Source of the DNA: Robertmurraya sp. FSL R5-0851
GTDB lineage: Bacteria > Bacillota > Bacilli > Bacillales > Cytobacillaceae
Assembly (NCBI RefSeq): GCF_038002965.1
Contig: NZ_JBBOOE010000002.1
Coordinates: 186,001-250,000, forward strand
Length of the DNA stretch: 64,000 bases
Reading direction: 5' to 3'
This document shows, piece by piece, positions 16,217 through 25,456 of this stretch; the first letter of the stretch is position 1; the number at the start of each line of letters is the position of its first letter. Below the pieces are notes generated by a model that saw only the letters and a list, made by a program, of their open reading frames with translations, was not told where the DNA came from and made no database searches. Position numbers and translations under genes: made by a program.

Positions 16217-16846
16217 ATGCTGAAAAGTAAAAAAATATTGCTAGCGCTAGTTTCTCTACTTACAGTAATCACCTTAGCTGCGTGTGCTGGTAATGAGGAG
16301 AGTGATTCCAACCAGGATGAGGGTATGGAAAACATGGATCACTCAAATATGGATATGGGTTCAGAAACTGAAGAAAACGATGATTCTGGATCGGAAGAAA
16401 GCATGGACATGGATCATTCTGGTACAGGAGAAGTGCCTGAAGGGTTAAAGGTATCAGAAAATCCAACATATAAAGTCGGAAGTAAAGCAATCATCAAAGA
16501 TGCTCATATGGAAGGTATGGAAGGTGCTGAAGCAACTATTGTCGGTGCTTATGATACGGTTGCATATGCCATTTCATATACCCCAACAAATGGTGGAGAA
16601 CCAGCAGAAAACCATAAGTGGGTTATTCACGAAGAAATTCCTGATGCTGGTGAACAGCCTCTAGAAACGGGCGCTGAAGTAACAATTAATGCAGAACATA
16701 TGGATGGCATGGATGGAGCTAAGGCTGTAATTGACTCAGCAGAAGAGACAACCGTCTATATGATCGATTTTACACCTACTACTGGTGGTGAAAGAGTAAC
16801 CAATCACCAATGGGTTACTGAAAGCGAACTTTCACCAGTTGAATAA
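16217..16846 (+). CDS. DUF1541 (YdhK-like) lipoprotein
   Basis: A 209-residue surface lipoprotein. The start at 16217 follows GGGAGG; an upstream in-frame ATG has no such site. The signal peptide ends in the lipobox LAAC. An acidic Met/His/Asp linker follows (NMDHSNMDMGSE, MDMDHSG). Two DUF1541 repeats come next, each with KAIIKDAHMEGMEGAEATIV-like and NHKWVIHEEI/NHQWVTESEL motifs. DUF1541 proteins accompany copper and heavy-metal genes in Bacilli. The repeated HMEGM/HMDGM strings and the linker could bind Cu(I) outside the membrane. A strong terminator follows. Confidence 0.9.
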   Translation: MLKSKKILLALVSLLTVITLAACAGNEESDSNQDEGMENMDHSNMDMGSETEENDDSGSEESMDMDHSGTGEVPEGLKVSENPTYKVGSKAIIKDAHMEGMEGAEATIVGAYDTVAYAISYTPTNGGEPAENHKWVIHEEIPDAGEQPLETGAEVTINAEHMDGMDGAKAVIDSAEETTVYMIDFTPTTGGERVTNHQWVTESELSPVE

Positions 16847-16860
16847 TGTCTAATATGAAG

Positions 16861-16905
16861 AAGAGGAGTTGTTTTCTTATAGAAAACAGCTCCTCTTTTT
16901 ATTTT
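16861..16905 (+). terminator. Terminator after the DUF1541 gene
   Basis: The stem GAGGAGTTGTTTTCT pairs with AGAAAACAGCTCCTC, followed by a T run. Confidence 0.92.
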
Positions 16906-16949
16906 AAAACATCATAAAAACCCCATATTTTTGTCACAGAACATTCACT

Positions 16950-16978
16950 TTACATACCATACTAGGGTATCATATAAT
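16950..16978 (+). promoter_or_regulatory. copZ promoter with CsoR-like operator
   Basis: -35 TTACAT (16950) and -10 TATAAT (16973) are separated by 17 bases. The spacer is the inverted repeat ATACC-N7-GGTAT (16954-16970), resembling the CsoR operators of Bacillus copZA. A repressor bound there would block the promoter until copper binds. A weak CATA-type element (CATATTTTTGTCACA) lies just upstream at 16924-16938. Confidence 0.65.
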
Positions 16979-17032
16979 ATAAGTAAGTTAAGAATATAAT
17001 TCAAACTAAAACCATAAAGGAGACGAGATCTA

Positions 17033-17239
17033 ATGGAAAAGGTAACACTTAAAGTTCAGGGGATGTCTTGTGGTCATTGTGTAAATTCGATTGAAGGTAG
17101 TGTAAATGAACTAGAAGGTGTCTCTTTGGTCAAAGTTCACCTTAAGGAAGGAACCGTTGAGATAGAATATAGTTCAAATGATATAAATCTTGAAACGATA
17201 AAAAGGACCATTGATGAACAGGGTTATGATGTAATCTAA
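17033..17239 (+). CDS. copZ: Copper chaperone CopZ
   Basis: A 68-residue single heavy-metal-associated (HMA) domain. The Cu(I)-binding motif GMSCGHC sits near residues 10-16, followed by VNSIEGSVNELEGV and the usual beta-alpha-beta pattern. It carries Cu(I) in the cytoplasm to the CopA ATPase encoded downstream. AAGGAGACG precedes the start. Its own promoter contains a CsoR-like operator, and a terminator separates it from copA. No csoR gene is in this window, so a regulator elsewhere is implied. Confidence 0.95.
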   Translation: MEKVTLKVQGMSCGHCVNSIEGSVNELEGVSLVKVHLKEGTVEIEYSSNDINLETIKRTIDEQGYDVI

Positions 17240-17253
17240 GAATGGAGAAGGAG

Positions 17254-17286
17254 GTCGTGCTAATGTAAGCACGTTCTCTTTTTTAA
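17254..17286 (+). terminator. Terminator or attenuator between copZ and copA
   Basis: CGTGC/GCACG stem with a short loop, followed by TTCTCTTTTTTT. Confidence 0.75.
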
Positions 17287-17291
17287 AAATA

Positions 17292-17311
17292 TATACCCCA
17301 CACAGGTATGG
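17292..17311 (+). promoter_or_regulatory. CsoR-like operator before the copA unit
   Basis: TATACCCCACACAGGTATGG contains the TACCCC...GGTATGG halves typical of Bacillus CsoR sites. It lies 14 bases before the start of the 50-residue frame and about 275 bases before copA, so the copA unit appears to have its own copper-responsive control. Confidence 0.55.
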
Positions 17312-17324
17312 AAGGTGAAGAAAC

Positions 17325-17477
17325 ATGTCAAAGGAAAAAGATAACAGTAATATTCCCACTATTGATGAATTAATAACAAGTCTTAATCAGAAAAGAATTT
17401 ATGCTAAAAAGACATTGTCAAGACAGGAGATACTGAAGCGTTTGACTTCCCAGTCTTTAACGAAAATTTATATCTAG
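17325..17477 (+). CDS. Small basic protein between copZ and copA, unknown
   Basis: A 50-residue frame beginning MSKEKDNSNIPTIDEL and ending in LTKIYI, with GAAGGTGAAG upstream as ribosome binding site. It is hydrophilic and helical, with no Cys or His and no membrane segment. It sits directly after a CsoR-like operator and before copA, so it would be the first gene of the copA transcript. I do not recognise it. It could be a leader protein or a remnant of a regulator. Confidence 0.45.
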   Translation: MSKEKDNSNIPTIDELITSLNQKRIYAKKTLSRQEILKRLTSQSLTKIYI

Positions 17478-17585
17478 ATTGATGTTAGAAGAATGATGTT
17501 ATCAGTTTAAACAAAATTGTACCGTCATTTAAAATTTACTAAAAATAAGAACATTGTGTGTAAATTAGTTAGGAGGAAAGAGGAC

Positions 17586-20018
17586 ATGACAGAAATAGCA
17601 AAATTAAAAAATCAACCTCATAATGTCGCCATGGAAAATGTCTTGTTAAATATCACTGGTATGACATGTGCAGCTTGTGCTAACCGGATTGAGAAGAACA
17701 TAAATAAAATACCTGGGGTCCAAAAAGCTAGTGTAAACCTTGCAACAGAGAAAGCATCTGTATCATATGAACCTTCAGAGGTGTCAATTGATGACATTAT
17801 ATCTAGAGTCAAAAAGATTGGTTATGGAGTTCAAGAGGAAAAAGTAAAGTTTAACATCCTAGGAATGACATGTGCTGCCTGTGCAACTAGGATTGAAAAA
17901 GGTTTAAGTAAAATCGAAGGAGTAACACAAGCAGCCGTAAACCTTGCAACGGAGAAAGCAACAGTTGAGTATATTCCTGGAAAGACCAATGTTGATCAGC
18001 TAATTACAGCTGTTAAAAAAGCAGGATATGATGCTAAGGTAATCGGAGAGGTTGATGAAGACTATGAAAAAAGTATACGGGAAGCTTCCTATAAAAAACA
18101 AAAAATAAAATTTATGGTTGGGGCTTTTCTTTCGCTATTTTTCTTAGCGCAAATGATTTCCGACTTTACAATGGAGTATGGAAGTGGTGGATTCTTTCAT
18201 ATGAATCCCTGGATTCAGTTTTTACTTGCCACTCCAGTACAATTCTATGTAGGTGGCCACTATTACCGTGATGCATTTAACGCCGTAAGGGGCGGAAGTT
18301 CTAATATGGCTGTATTAGTCGTTCTTGGTACATCAGCAGCCTATTTTTATAGTTTAATTGTTACGATTATGGGAACGAGTCAATTTTTATATTTTGAAGC
18401 TGCAGTAATTGTCATGACACTGATTGTTCTTGGTAAGCTACTTGAAACGCGTGCTAAAGGGCAAACTTCGGAAGCGATAAAGAAATTGATGGGACTTCAG
18501 GCTAAGACCGCATGTGTAATTAGAGACAATGAAGAAATTGATATTCCTATTGAGGATGTTCAACTGGGTGATGTGATATTTGTTCGTGCAGGGGAAAAAG
18601 TTCCTGTTGATGGTGAAATTATAGAGGGGACGACTACAATAGATGAATCTATGCTAACGGGTGAGAGCATGCCAGTTAGTAAAAAATACGGAGATACTGT
18701 GATTGGTGCTACAGTTAACAAACATGGTTCGTTTAAATTTAGAGCCACTAAAGTTGGCAAAGACACAGCGTTATCCCAAATCATTAAGCTTGTTGAAGAG
18801 GCACAAGGGTCGAAAGCACCGATCCAACAACTCGCAGATAAAATCTCTGGAGTTTTTGTACCGATAGTAATTTTAATCGCTATAGCAACGTTTATAATTA
18901 CCTATTTCTTAGTAGGATTTACCCCAGCACTGGTTAGTACTATCGCCGTACTTGTCATAGCCTGTCCGTGTGCTTTAGGATTAGCAACACCGACAGCAGT
19001 AATGGTTGGTACCGGGAAAGGCGCTGAAAATGGTCTCTTAATTAAAGGAGCAGAGCATCTCCAAAATTCTCAGCGTCTAACCACGATTGTCTTAGATAAG
19101 ACAGGAACCATTACTAAAGGAGAACCAGATGTTACTGATATTGTAACCTATGGTATTTACTCTGAAGAAGAAATACTACAACTAGCTGCTTCCGCAGAAA
19201 AAGGTTCAGAACATCCACTTGGTGAAGCCATTGTTAATAGAGCCAAGGAAAAAGGCTACCAATTGATAGATGGAACAAACTTCAACGCCATTCCGGGGCA
19301 TGGAATTCAAGTTGAAATTAAGGAAAAAAATATTTTGATTGGAAATAAAAAGTTAATGGCTAAAAATAAAATTAATATTGAAAATGCCCTTGGTAGAATG
19401 GAGAATCTAGAAGGCGAAGGAAAAACAGCTATGCTAATTGCAATAGAAGGAAGGCTTGAAGCAATCATTGCTGTTGCAGATACAGTTAAAGAGAGCTCAG
19501 CAGAAGCAATAAAACGGATGAAAGAACTTGGAATTGAAGTTATTATGATAACAGGGGACAATCGTCTCACTGCAGAAGCGATCGCAAGACAAGTAGGAGT
19601 CGATCGAGTTCTTGCAGAGGTGCTTCCAGAAGATAAATCGGCTGAGGTAGAAAAGCTTAAACAAGAAGGAAAGATCGTTGCAATGGTTGGAGATGGAATT
19701 AATGATGCTCCTGCCCTTGCTGCAGCTGATGTAGGTATTGCCATAGGAACTGGAACAGATGTAGCCATTGAAGCTGCCGATATCACTTTAATGCGCGGAG
19801 ATTTATTGGGAATAGTAGATATAATTAGCCTATCAAAGACCACTATGAGAAAGATACGTCAAAACCTTTTCTGGGCATTTGCTTATAACATTGTTTTAAT
19901 ACCGGTAGCTGCGATGGGTCTTCTTAATCCAATCCTAGCTGGTGGAGCAATGGCGTTTAGTTCGGTCTCTGTCGTAGGAAACACCTTGTTTCTTCGTAAT
20001 TGGAAAACTCAACGATAA
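17586..20018 (+). CDS. copA: Cu(I)-exporting P1B-type ATPase CopA
   Basis: An 810-residue copper efflux ATPase. The start at 17586 follows AGGAGGAAAG; an in-frame ATG at 17517 gives an unlikely extension. Two N-terminal HMA domains carry GMTCAACA (Cys28/Cys31 and again near residue 96). The membrane CPC motif lies at 460-462 in [13 protein letters not shown]. The phosphorylation site DKTGT is at Asp504, with SEHPLG and [11 protein letters not shown] further on. C-terminal helices contain [19 protein letters not shown], with the Met/Ser-rich motif of Cu(I) pumps. It expels Cu(I) from the cytoplasm, loaded by CopZ. Length and motifs are complete. Confidence 0.97.
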   Translation: MTEIAKLKNQPHNVAMENVLLNITGMTCAACANRIEKNINKIPGVQKASVNLATEKASVSYEPSEVSIDDIISRVKKIGYGVQEEKVKFNILGMTCAACATRIEKGLSKIEGVTQAAVNLATEKATVEYIPGKTNVDQLITAVKKAGYDAKVIGEVDEDYEKSIREASYKKQKIKFMVGAFLSLFFLAQMISDFTMEYGSGGFFHMNPWIQFLLATPVQFYVGGHYYRDAFNAVRGGSSNMAVLVVLGTSAAYFYSLIVTIMGTSQFLYFEAAVIVMTLIVLGKLLETRAKGQTSEAIKKLMGLQAKTACVIRDNEEIDIPIEDVQLGDVIFVRAGEKVPVDGEIIEGTTTIDESMLTGESMPVSKKYGDTVIGATVNKHGSFKFRATKVGKDTALSQIIKLVEEAQGSKAPIQQLADKISGVFVPIVILIAIATFIITYFLVGFTPALVSTIAVLVIACPCALGLATPTAVMVGTGKGAENGLLIKGAEHLQNSQRLTTIVLDKTGTITKGEPDVTDIVTYGIYSEEEILQLAASAEKGSEHPLGEAIVNRAKEKGYQLIDGTNFNAIPGHGIQVEIKEKNILIGNKKLMAKNKINIENALGRMENLEGEGKTAMLIAIEGRLEAIIAVADTVKESSAEAIKRMKELGIEVIMITGDNRLTAEAIARQVGVDRVLAEVLPEDKSAEVEKLKQEGKIVAMVGDGINDAPALAAADVGIAIGTGTDVAIEAADITLMRGDLLGIVDIISLSKTTMRKIRQNLFWAFAYNIVLIPVAAMGLLNPILAGGAMAFSSVSVVGNTLFLRNWKTQR

Positions 20019-20037
20019 ATATAAAAAACTACTTATT

Positions 20038-20069
20038 AACCTACTGATTTTTCAGTAGGTTATTTTTTG
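20038..20069 (+). terminator. Terminator after copA
   Basis: AACCTACTGA/TCAGTAGGTT stem followed by a T run. Confidence 0.9.
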
Positions 20070-20199
20070 TCCAATTTAATTTTTCTGTTTCAAATAGATT
20101 ATTGCATTGGGGAAAAACTACTAAAATACAGAAATTAATTCTATTTTTTAATAAAAATAATAGATTATACTAAGCACAATTTAAATGACGGAGGTTGTT

Positions 20200-21363
20200 A
20201 TGAAGTATATAAAAGTGATAAAAGTGCCTGGTATATTAAAGCTCCAATCTATATATTTAGGATTTTTTATGATTCTGTTTAGTATCATTTTAATAACAAG
20301 TCTGTTTGATTTAAAATATAAATTTTCCTATAGTTGGCTTTCTAGATCTTTTGAAGATGTTTCGACAGAATTTTTCATAGATGTTATCGCATCTGAAATT
20401 AGTCTATATAGTCCTAATACCGACCAAGCGGATACCCCTTTACCAAAGGTACTACTTTCAACAGTTCTTAATATTTGGCCAGAAGACATTAGAACCTTTC
20501 TCGGGAGAGAGCTACCTGGATTTTTAACCTTTAATACAGAAATCGCTGTTGCTGGTATAGGTACAAATTTAACCACATTGCCAATGGAGTCTCCACCTCC
20601 CTTAGAGATTTTATTAAAAGAAAGAGAGCAATCAGAAACCGAGATTGCGAAATCAAATAGTGAGGAGAATCCCCCAGTTAATACACCATCCTTAAAGACT
20701 GAGAAAGATGCAGTATTCATTTATCATTCTCATAGTTGGGAAGCATTCTTGCCGCTTTTAGAAGGAAATAAGACTGCAAATGAAGCAGTAAGTCTTGCAG
20801 AAACCAAAAATGTTATTGCGGTTGGTAATAAACTTAAGGAAGAACTAGCTGAACGTGGGATAGGTGCGAGTCAAAGTAAAGCTAATGTGACAGAAGAATT
20901 AAAAAAGAAGAACTGGAATTACAATCAATCCTACATTCTCTCGAGAGAACTGGTTCAAGAGGCTATGGCACAAGAGGAATCTATTCAATATTTGATCGAT
21001 ATTCATAGAGACTCTCAAAATAGAGAGCTTACAACAACCAAAATAAACGGAAAAGACTATGCAAGGTTATTTTTTATTGTAGGTAAGGAAAATAAAAACT
21101 ACGAACGTAACCTTGCTCTAGCCAAAGAACTCAATCAGAAACTTGAAGAAAAATACCCAGGAATTAGTAGAGGTGTCTTTATTAAGACAAAAGATGATGG
21201 GAATGGAGTTTATAATCAAGATCTATCTAGCCAATCTATGCTTCTTGAATTTGGTGGTGTAGAAAATAATAGTATGGAGCTAGATCATTCTATAAAAGCT
21301 TTTGCTGAAGTATTTAGTGAATATTTTTGGAAAGCAGAAGAGGTTAGTGGTAGTGGGAATTAG
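20200..21363 (+). CDS. spoIIP: SpoIIP-like peptidoglycan hydrolase
   Basis: A 387-residue membrane-anchored cell wall hydrolase of the SpoIIP family, which in sporulation acts with SpoIID during engulfment. The start at 20200 is chosen because CGGAGG precedes it. One N-terminal membrane anchor (about 18-42) leads to an extracellular part with the family motifs FIYHSHSWEAFLP, LIDIHRDS and MLLEFGGVENN. The protein is slightly shorter than B. subtilis SpoIIP. It is probably an accessory paralog, since spoIIP is normally a chromosomal gene beside gpr. Its presence beside copA is unexpected. Confidence 0.9.
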   Translation: MKYIKVIKVPGILKLQSIYLGFFMILFSIILITSLFDLKYKFSYSWLSRSFEDVSTEFFIDVIASEISLYSPNTDQADTPLPKVLLSTVLNIWPEDIRTFLGRELPGFLTFNTEIAVAGIGTNLTTLPMESPPPLEILLKEREQSETEIAKSNSEENPPVNTPSLKTEKDAVFIYHSHSWEAFLPLLEGNKTANEAVSLAETKNVIAVGNKLKEELAERGIGASQSKANVTEELKKKNWNYNQSYILSRELVQEAMAQEESIQYLIDIHRDSQNRELTTTKINGKDYARLFFIVGKENKNYERNLALAKELNQKLEEKYPGISRGVFIKTKDDGNGVYNQDLSSQSMLLEFGGVENNSMELDHSIKAFAEVFSEYFWKAEEVSGSGN

Positions 21364-21493
21364 GCATAATATTAGTTTTCAATATTCTCCATTCTTTTTG
21401 AAAAAAGGACAATATTAGTAGTAAGAATTCATAGAAAATGCACACTTTAATTGTATTATTGTCCTTGAAAGTAAGAGGTAGGAGGCAAGGTTT

Positions 21494-22429
21494 ATGTCTA
21501 AAAAGAAAATGCAAAAAAAGAGTAAAAACGGATTAGGGTGGCTACTTTTAGGGATTATGGTGGTTTTTATTGGATTAATTTTCATTCCGAAAAATAAAAC
21601 AGAGAATATTAGCTTCCCTGATCTACATGGTTTAAGTTTTTCTTCAGATGGGTCAAAGTTAGTTGCAGCTGTACATGACGGATTAAGGGAATATAATGAT
21701 GGAAAATGGACTACACCTGATGGTGAGAAAAATGATTATATGGGTTATTCACCTATAAAAAATGGGTTCTATAGTAGTGGACATCCTGGTCCTACATCAA
21801 GTTTAAAAAATCCTCTAGGGATCGTAAAGAGTCAGGATAATGGTAAGACTATAGACGTGGTGGATTTACACGGGGAAGTTGATTTCCATTCTTTAACGGT
21901 AGGCTATGAAACGGAAGACTTATATGTTTATACACCTGAACCAAATTCAAAGATGAAGGAAGCAGGATTTTACTATTCAAAGGATAAAGCTAAATCTTGG
22001 AATGAGATGGCCTTAAACGGACTTACAGGAAATCCTAGAACATTCATAGCACACCCAACACAAAAAGGAGTGGTGGTCATTGGGACAGATAAAGGCCTAT
22101 ATTTATCTAATGATTACGGAGAATCCTTTCAATTACTATCAGATGACATAATAGCAAGTACTGGAACTATCTCTAGTCAAGATGAATTAATTGTTGGTCA
22201 AAATACTGATGAGAAAAAAATAATCAAAATAGGTTTAAATAACAAAGAGGTTAAGAATGTTGATCTTCCTAAAAATATAGATGGTAACATTATGTATATT
22301 ACTAATAACTATAATAACCCCGATGAGATTGCTATTGCTACAGATCAGATCAATGTATATGTTAGCAAAAACAATGGAGCGGATTGGGAAAGTATAGTTA
22401 ATTTAGGTAAGGGTATTAACCAGGAATGA
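21494..22429 (+). CDS. Membrane-anchored BNR/Asp-box propeller protein (F510_1955-like)
   Basis: A 311-residue protein with a basic N-terminus, one membrane anchor (LLLGIMVVFIGLIFIP) and an extracellular part with BNR/Asp-box-like repeats: SFSSDGSKLVAAV, KSQDNGKTIDVV, YYSKDKAKSWNEM, YLSNDYGESFQLL and YVSKNNGADWESI. This is a sialidase-like or Vps10-like propeller, often annotated as a glycosyl hydrolase in Bacillus copper islands. A true glycosidase activity is doubtful because no catalytic set is clear. TAGGAGG precedes the start. A loose CATA-type repeat (CATAGAAAATGCACA, 21430-21444) lies upstream. Confidence 0.75.
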   Translation: MSKKKMQKKSKNGLGWLLLGIMVVFIGLIFIPKNKTENISFPDLHGLSFSSDGSKLVAAVHDGLREYNDGKWTTPDGEKNDYMGYSPIKNGFYSSGHPGPTSSLKNPLGIVKSQDNGKTIDVVDLHGEVDFHSLTVGYETEDLYVYTPEPNSKMKEAGFYYSKDKAKSWNEMALNGLTGNPRTFIAHPTQKGVVVIGTDKGLYLSNDYGESFQLLSDDIIASTGTISSQDELIVGQNTDEKKIIKIGLNNKEVKNVDLPKNIDGNIMYITNNYNNPDEIAIATDQINVYVSKNNGADWESIVNLGKGINQE

Positions 22430-22541
22430 TAAGTAATTCAGTATACTAAATGTATTTTGACTGTTCATGTGCTTGGCTAAATATTCTATATTCAATTGTT
22501 CATATCATATACTAGTTAATCTCAAAACCTTATGCCAGATT

Positions 22542-22577
22542 AGAACATGCACTAAGAATGCATGTTCTATTTTTTTG
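22542..22577 (+). terminator. Terminator after the BNR protein gene
   Basis: AGAACATGC/GCATGTTCT stem followed by a T run. Confidence 0.9.
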
Positions 22578-22643
22578 TTTGTGTATTGGAATTGTGTCTT
22601 TTTTGTAATAAAAATATTGAAAGTATGTATTATATTCAATTGA

Positions 22644-22673
22644 AAAAGCATAGTTCCGTTACGAAACTATGCC
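22644..22673 (-). terminator. Terminator of the first orphan regulator gene
   Basis: On the minus strand GCATAGTTTC/GGAACTATGC is followed by TTTTT. It lies 86 bases beyond the end of the regulator gene at 22759. Confidence 0.75.
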
Positions 22674-22758
22674 ACCTATTCACATTAAATGTGTCCATTT
22701 CTTCAATAAACCTAGATAATCCGATGGTTCAGAATTTTTTAAACGCATTAAGTTTTAT

Positions 22759-23430
22759 TTAGTCAGACCACTTATAACCAACTCCCCAAACAGTGCTTAA
22801 ATGATCGTCCACAGGGAAACTAGATGTTCTTAATTTATCTCTTATATTTCTTACATGGGAGTCTATCGTTCTGTCATCTGTATTTACTCCATGACCCCAA
22901 ATAGTGGTAATCAGATGATCACGTGTAAAAACTTTATTACGATTTGTTAGAAACAAACTCAAAATAGAAAGTTCTTTTGGGGTTAATGATATAAGATTTT
23001 TATTATGCCGCAACTCATATGACTCTGGATTTAATTCTAATCCTTTAAATACGATTTTATTAGAAGTATTATTGTTCCTTCTAAGTACAGCATTTATCCT
23101 CGCTAATAATTCCTCTTCGTCAAACGGCTTAGATATATAGTCATCTGCACCTATACTCAAACCTTTAACAACATCTGCTTTATCTGTCCGTGCAGTTATC
23201 ATAATAATAGGTACTTCTACAATCTTCTTTATCTCTACACAAGTCTCCCATCCATCCATCTCAGGCATCATAATGTCTAATAAAACAAGGTCAACTTTAT
23301 TCTGTGATAGGTACTTAAGTGCTTCCTTTGGCTGGTTCATTTTTATACATTTGTAACCAACTGGCGTTAGGTATAAGCTAATCAAATCCAACATCCGTGG
23401 CTCATCATCAACTATTAATATCGTCTTCAT
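22759..23430 (-). CDS. Orphan OmpR-family response regulator 1
   Basis: A 223-residue regulator with a receiver domain (Asp8/Asp9, phospho-Asp52 in VLLDIMMPEMDG, Lys in DDYISKPFDEE). The winged-helix domain ends DDRTIDSHVRNIRDKLRT and VWGVGYKW. No kinase gene is adjacent. It is clearly a paralog of the regulator at 28203 (shared start, PEMDGWE, YKCIKM and a Cys28). A minus-strand CATA-type repeat lies 53-67 bases upstream of its start. It may be phosphorylated by the kinase at 9132 or by one outside the window. Confidence 0.93.
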   Translation of the reverse strand: MKTILIVDDEPRMLDLISLYLTPVGYKCIKMNQPKEALKYLSQNKVDLVLLDIMMPEMDGWETCVEIKKIVEVPIIMITARTDKADVVKGLSIGADDYISKPFDEEELLARINAVLRRNNNTSNKIVFKGLELNPESYELRHNKNLISLTPKELSILSLFLTNRNKVFTRDHLITTIWGHGVNTDDRTIDSHVRNIRDKLRTSSFPVDDHLSTVWGVGYKWSD

Positions 23431-23482
23431 ATATTAGATACTCCTTTGAATAATTTAGGTTGTTTAAATTTTACCTAAAAAA

Positions 23483-23497
23483 TATGAAAAAAATATG
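23483..23497 (-). promoter_or_regulatory. CATA-type element before orphan regulator 1
   Basis: On the minus strand this reads CATATTTTTTTCATA, with the two CATA halves exactly 11 bases apart and a T-rich centre. It deviates from TTTCT in the middle. Confidence 0.4.
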
Positions 23498-23709
23498 GAG
23501 AAAAAAACTTTGTTGCTCCCCCTAAAAAATAAATGTGAAGTAATTAAATGCATAAAATCTGCAATTTATCTTGGTATAGTTTATATAGAACATTTCTACA
23601 TCTGATTAATTAATACTCAATAAACGATATCCATATCTTATTTAAATACAATATGGTTGATAGGAAGAAAAAATTGAATGGCAGTATCTCAAGGGGTGGA
23701 GAGGAAGAA

Positions 23710-23883
23710 ATGAAATTGTTGGGGGTCATCAGCCTAGTTATTGTTCTCATATTAGTTGTAAAATTCATCAAACTGATGAATAAAGGAAAGGATTATGGTC
23801 ATATCTCATATAGCCAATCCAACAAAATTGTAGATATTCAAAGATACAAAAAAATGAGAGAAAATGATCATAATTTATTGTAA
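23710..23883 (+). CDS. Small single-pass membrane protein (57 residues)
   Basis: The start at 23710 has GGTGGAGAGGA upstream; an earlier in-frame ATG at 23653 has none. One membrane helix (LLGVISLVIVLILVVKFIKL) is followed by a basic, Tyr-containing tail (YGHISYSQSNKIVDIQRYKK). Family unknown. It may form a unit with the 36-residue membrane peptide at 24018. CATAAAATCTGCAAT at 23551, a loose CATA-type repeat, lies upstream. Confidence 0.55.
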   Translation: MKLLGVISLVIVLILVVKFIKLMNKGKDYGHISYSQSNKIVDIQRYKKMRENDHNLL

Positions 23884-24017
23884 GGACTCAACAATACTGC
23901 TTATAGTAGGTAAACATTTTGGAAGAGTATAAAACATTCAAATTAGGCAAATTGATTATTTATAGATTAACTATTTTATATACATTGATAAAAAAATAAA
24001 AATGAGAGGTTTGCATT

Positions 24018-24128
24018 ATGAACTGGATGGATTTTTTTAATTTTACACTATACCTTGGGAGTTATTCCTTATTGCTATTGATGATCCTGGCAAGCGTATA
24101 TAAAATCCTTGAATACATGGACAAATAG
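24018..24128 (+). CDS. Tiny membrane peptide (36 residues)
   Basis: An ATG preceded by GAGAGG opens a frame encoding an aromatic N-terminus (MNWMDFFNFTLYLGSY), one hydrophobic helix (SLLLLMILASVYKILEY) and a short charged end. The amphipathic layout and ribosome binding site support translation. Family unknown; comparable in style to the other tiny membrane peptides of this island. Confidence 0.5.
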   Translation: MNWMDFFNFTLYLGSYSLLLLMILASVYKILEYMDK

Positions 24129-24635
24129 GATTAAAAATATAGAGGTAAATTGAATAACTCATAAAGCCTTTTCAAAAAAATATGAAGTACAATTGGGTTC
24201 CTTTATACTCTTATTTATACAATATATTTACAATTAAAATTACCCTTTCAATAGCTAACCTATACTATAAAATCCAGCTATCAAAGTTACTTTATGAATT
24301 TAATATCATCCTTCCTGTTATCCTCCTTATTACTACAATTACCTTTTCTTAAACCTTTGGGTCTTCGCAGTTTCACATTGTTTAATGATTATCTAAACTT
24401 TTTTAGTTGTCCCCTTCCACGATCAAATCTCTTAAAACTCGACACCCCTTATTTATTTTGATCCAATTATTTACCAAACAGGGAAGATGAATTTTATCTG
24501 AAATCTCCATAATATCTACACAATTATATGTTATTTTAAATTTCATCTATTTTGTATAACTTTATTTTTTATCTTAAGAACAACTTTTTATATTGAGATG
24601 GAACATATTACTTGCTGAAAGCGGGAGAAATTAAT
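24129..24635. other. Gene-free AT-rich stretch
   Basis: No convincing gene or terminator is visible. A 35-codon minus-strand frame (24403-24510) lacks a ribosome binding site. CATAATATCTACACA at 24508-24522 is a loose CATA-type repeat 114 bases before the motB-like gene. Confidence 0.4.
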
Positions 24636-25391
24636 ATGAGTAAAAAACGTAAGAAGGGCAAATATGATGATCACGTGGATGAGTCCTGGCTAATTCCTTA
24701 TGCAGATTTATTAACCTTGTTACTTGCTTTGTTTATTGTTTTATTTTCAATGAGTTCAATTGATGCAAAAAAATTCAATGCAATGTCCCAAGCATTTAAC
24801 GAGGTATTAACAGGTGGAACGGGTGTAATGGAATATCCAGAACCTGATAATAACAACTCAGTGTCAAAGGATACTACCCAAGAGCAGCAGAAACAAAAGA
24901 ATGAGAATAATAACCTATCCACGGATGTAGAACAAAATGAATTGGAAAAGATTCAAAATAAAGTAACAACCTACATTAATGAAAGGAACCTACAAAAGAG
25001 TTTAGAAACGCAGATAACAGATGAGGGTCTGTTAATTACCATTAATAATAATATGTTATTCGATTCTGGAGCGGCTGAGATTCGATTAGAAAATATTGAA
25101 ATTGCAAAAGATATTTCTGAGTTACTTATCATGGATACACCAAGGGAGATTGTTATTAGTGGCCATACAGATAACGTACCAATTCAATATGCAGACTTTG
25201 ATTCAAACTGGGAACTTAGTGTTAAGAGAGCAGTGAATTTCATGAAAATCTTACTTAATAATAAAGGGCTAGATCCTCGTTTATTTAGTGTAAAAGGTTT
25301 TGGAGAATTTAAGCCTATAGCAACAAATGATACTGAGGAAGGAAAAGCTAGAAATAGAAGGGTTGAAATACTTGTGCTTCCTCGGGATTAG
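24636..25391 (+). CDS. motB: MotB-like flagellar stator or OmpA-type protein
   Basis: A 251-residue protein with a basic cytoplasmic N-terminus. The MotB plug/helix signature is ESWLIPYADLLTLLLALFIV, with the proton- or sodium-carrying Asp in PYADLL. A variable linker follows, then a C-terminal OmpA-type peptidoglycan-binding domain (LFDSGAAEIR, ISGHTDNVPI, NWELSVKRAVNFM, NRRVEILV). MotB normally anchors stators with MotA, but no motA is adjacent, so this is an orphan copy. Start chosen at 24636 after GGGAGAAA. It could pair with a chromosomal MotA/MotP or serve as a wall anchor. Confidence 0.88.
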   Translation: MSKKRKKGKYDDHVDESWLIPYADLLTLLLALFIVLFSMSSIDAKKFNAMSQAFNEVLTGGTGVMEYPEPDNNNSVSKDTTQEQQKQKNENNNLSTDVEQNELEKIQNKVTTYINERNLQKSLETQITDEGLLITINNNMLFDSGAAEIRLENIEIAKDISELLIMDTPREIVISGHTDNVPIQYADFDSNWELSVKRAVNFMKILLNNKGLDPRLFSVKGFGEFKPIATNDTEEGKARNRRVEILVLPRD

Positions 25392-25456
25392 TACCGTCCG
25401 TTTCCCTTACAACTTTATTAAAAATGATTAATTATAGAAAGAAGGTGTAATGACGA

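Noticed and set aside
19307-19843. Long minus-strand frame inside copA
   Set aside because: It overlaps conserved CopA motifs entirely and has no ribosome binding site or known domain.
24403-24510. Minus-strand 35-codon frame beginning MEISDKIHLPCLV
   Set aside because: No ribosome binding site and no context; likely chance.
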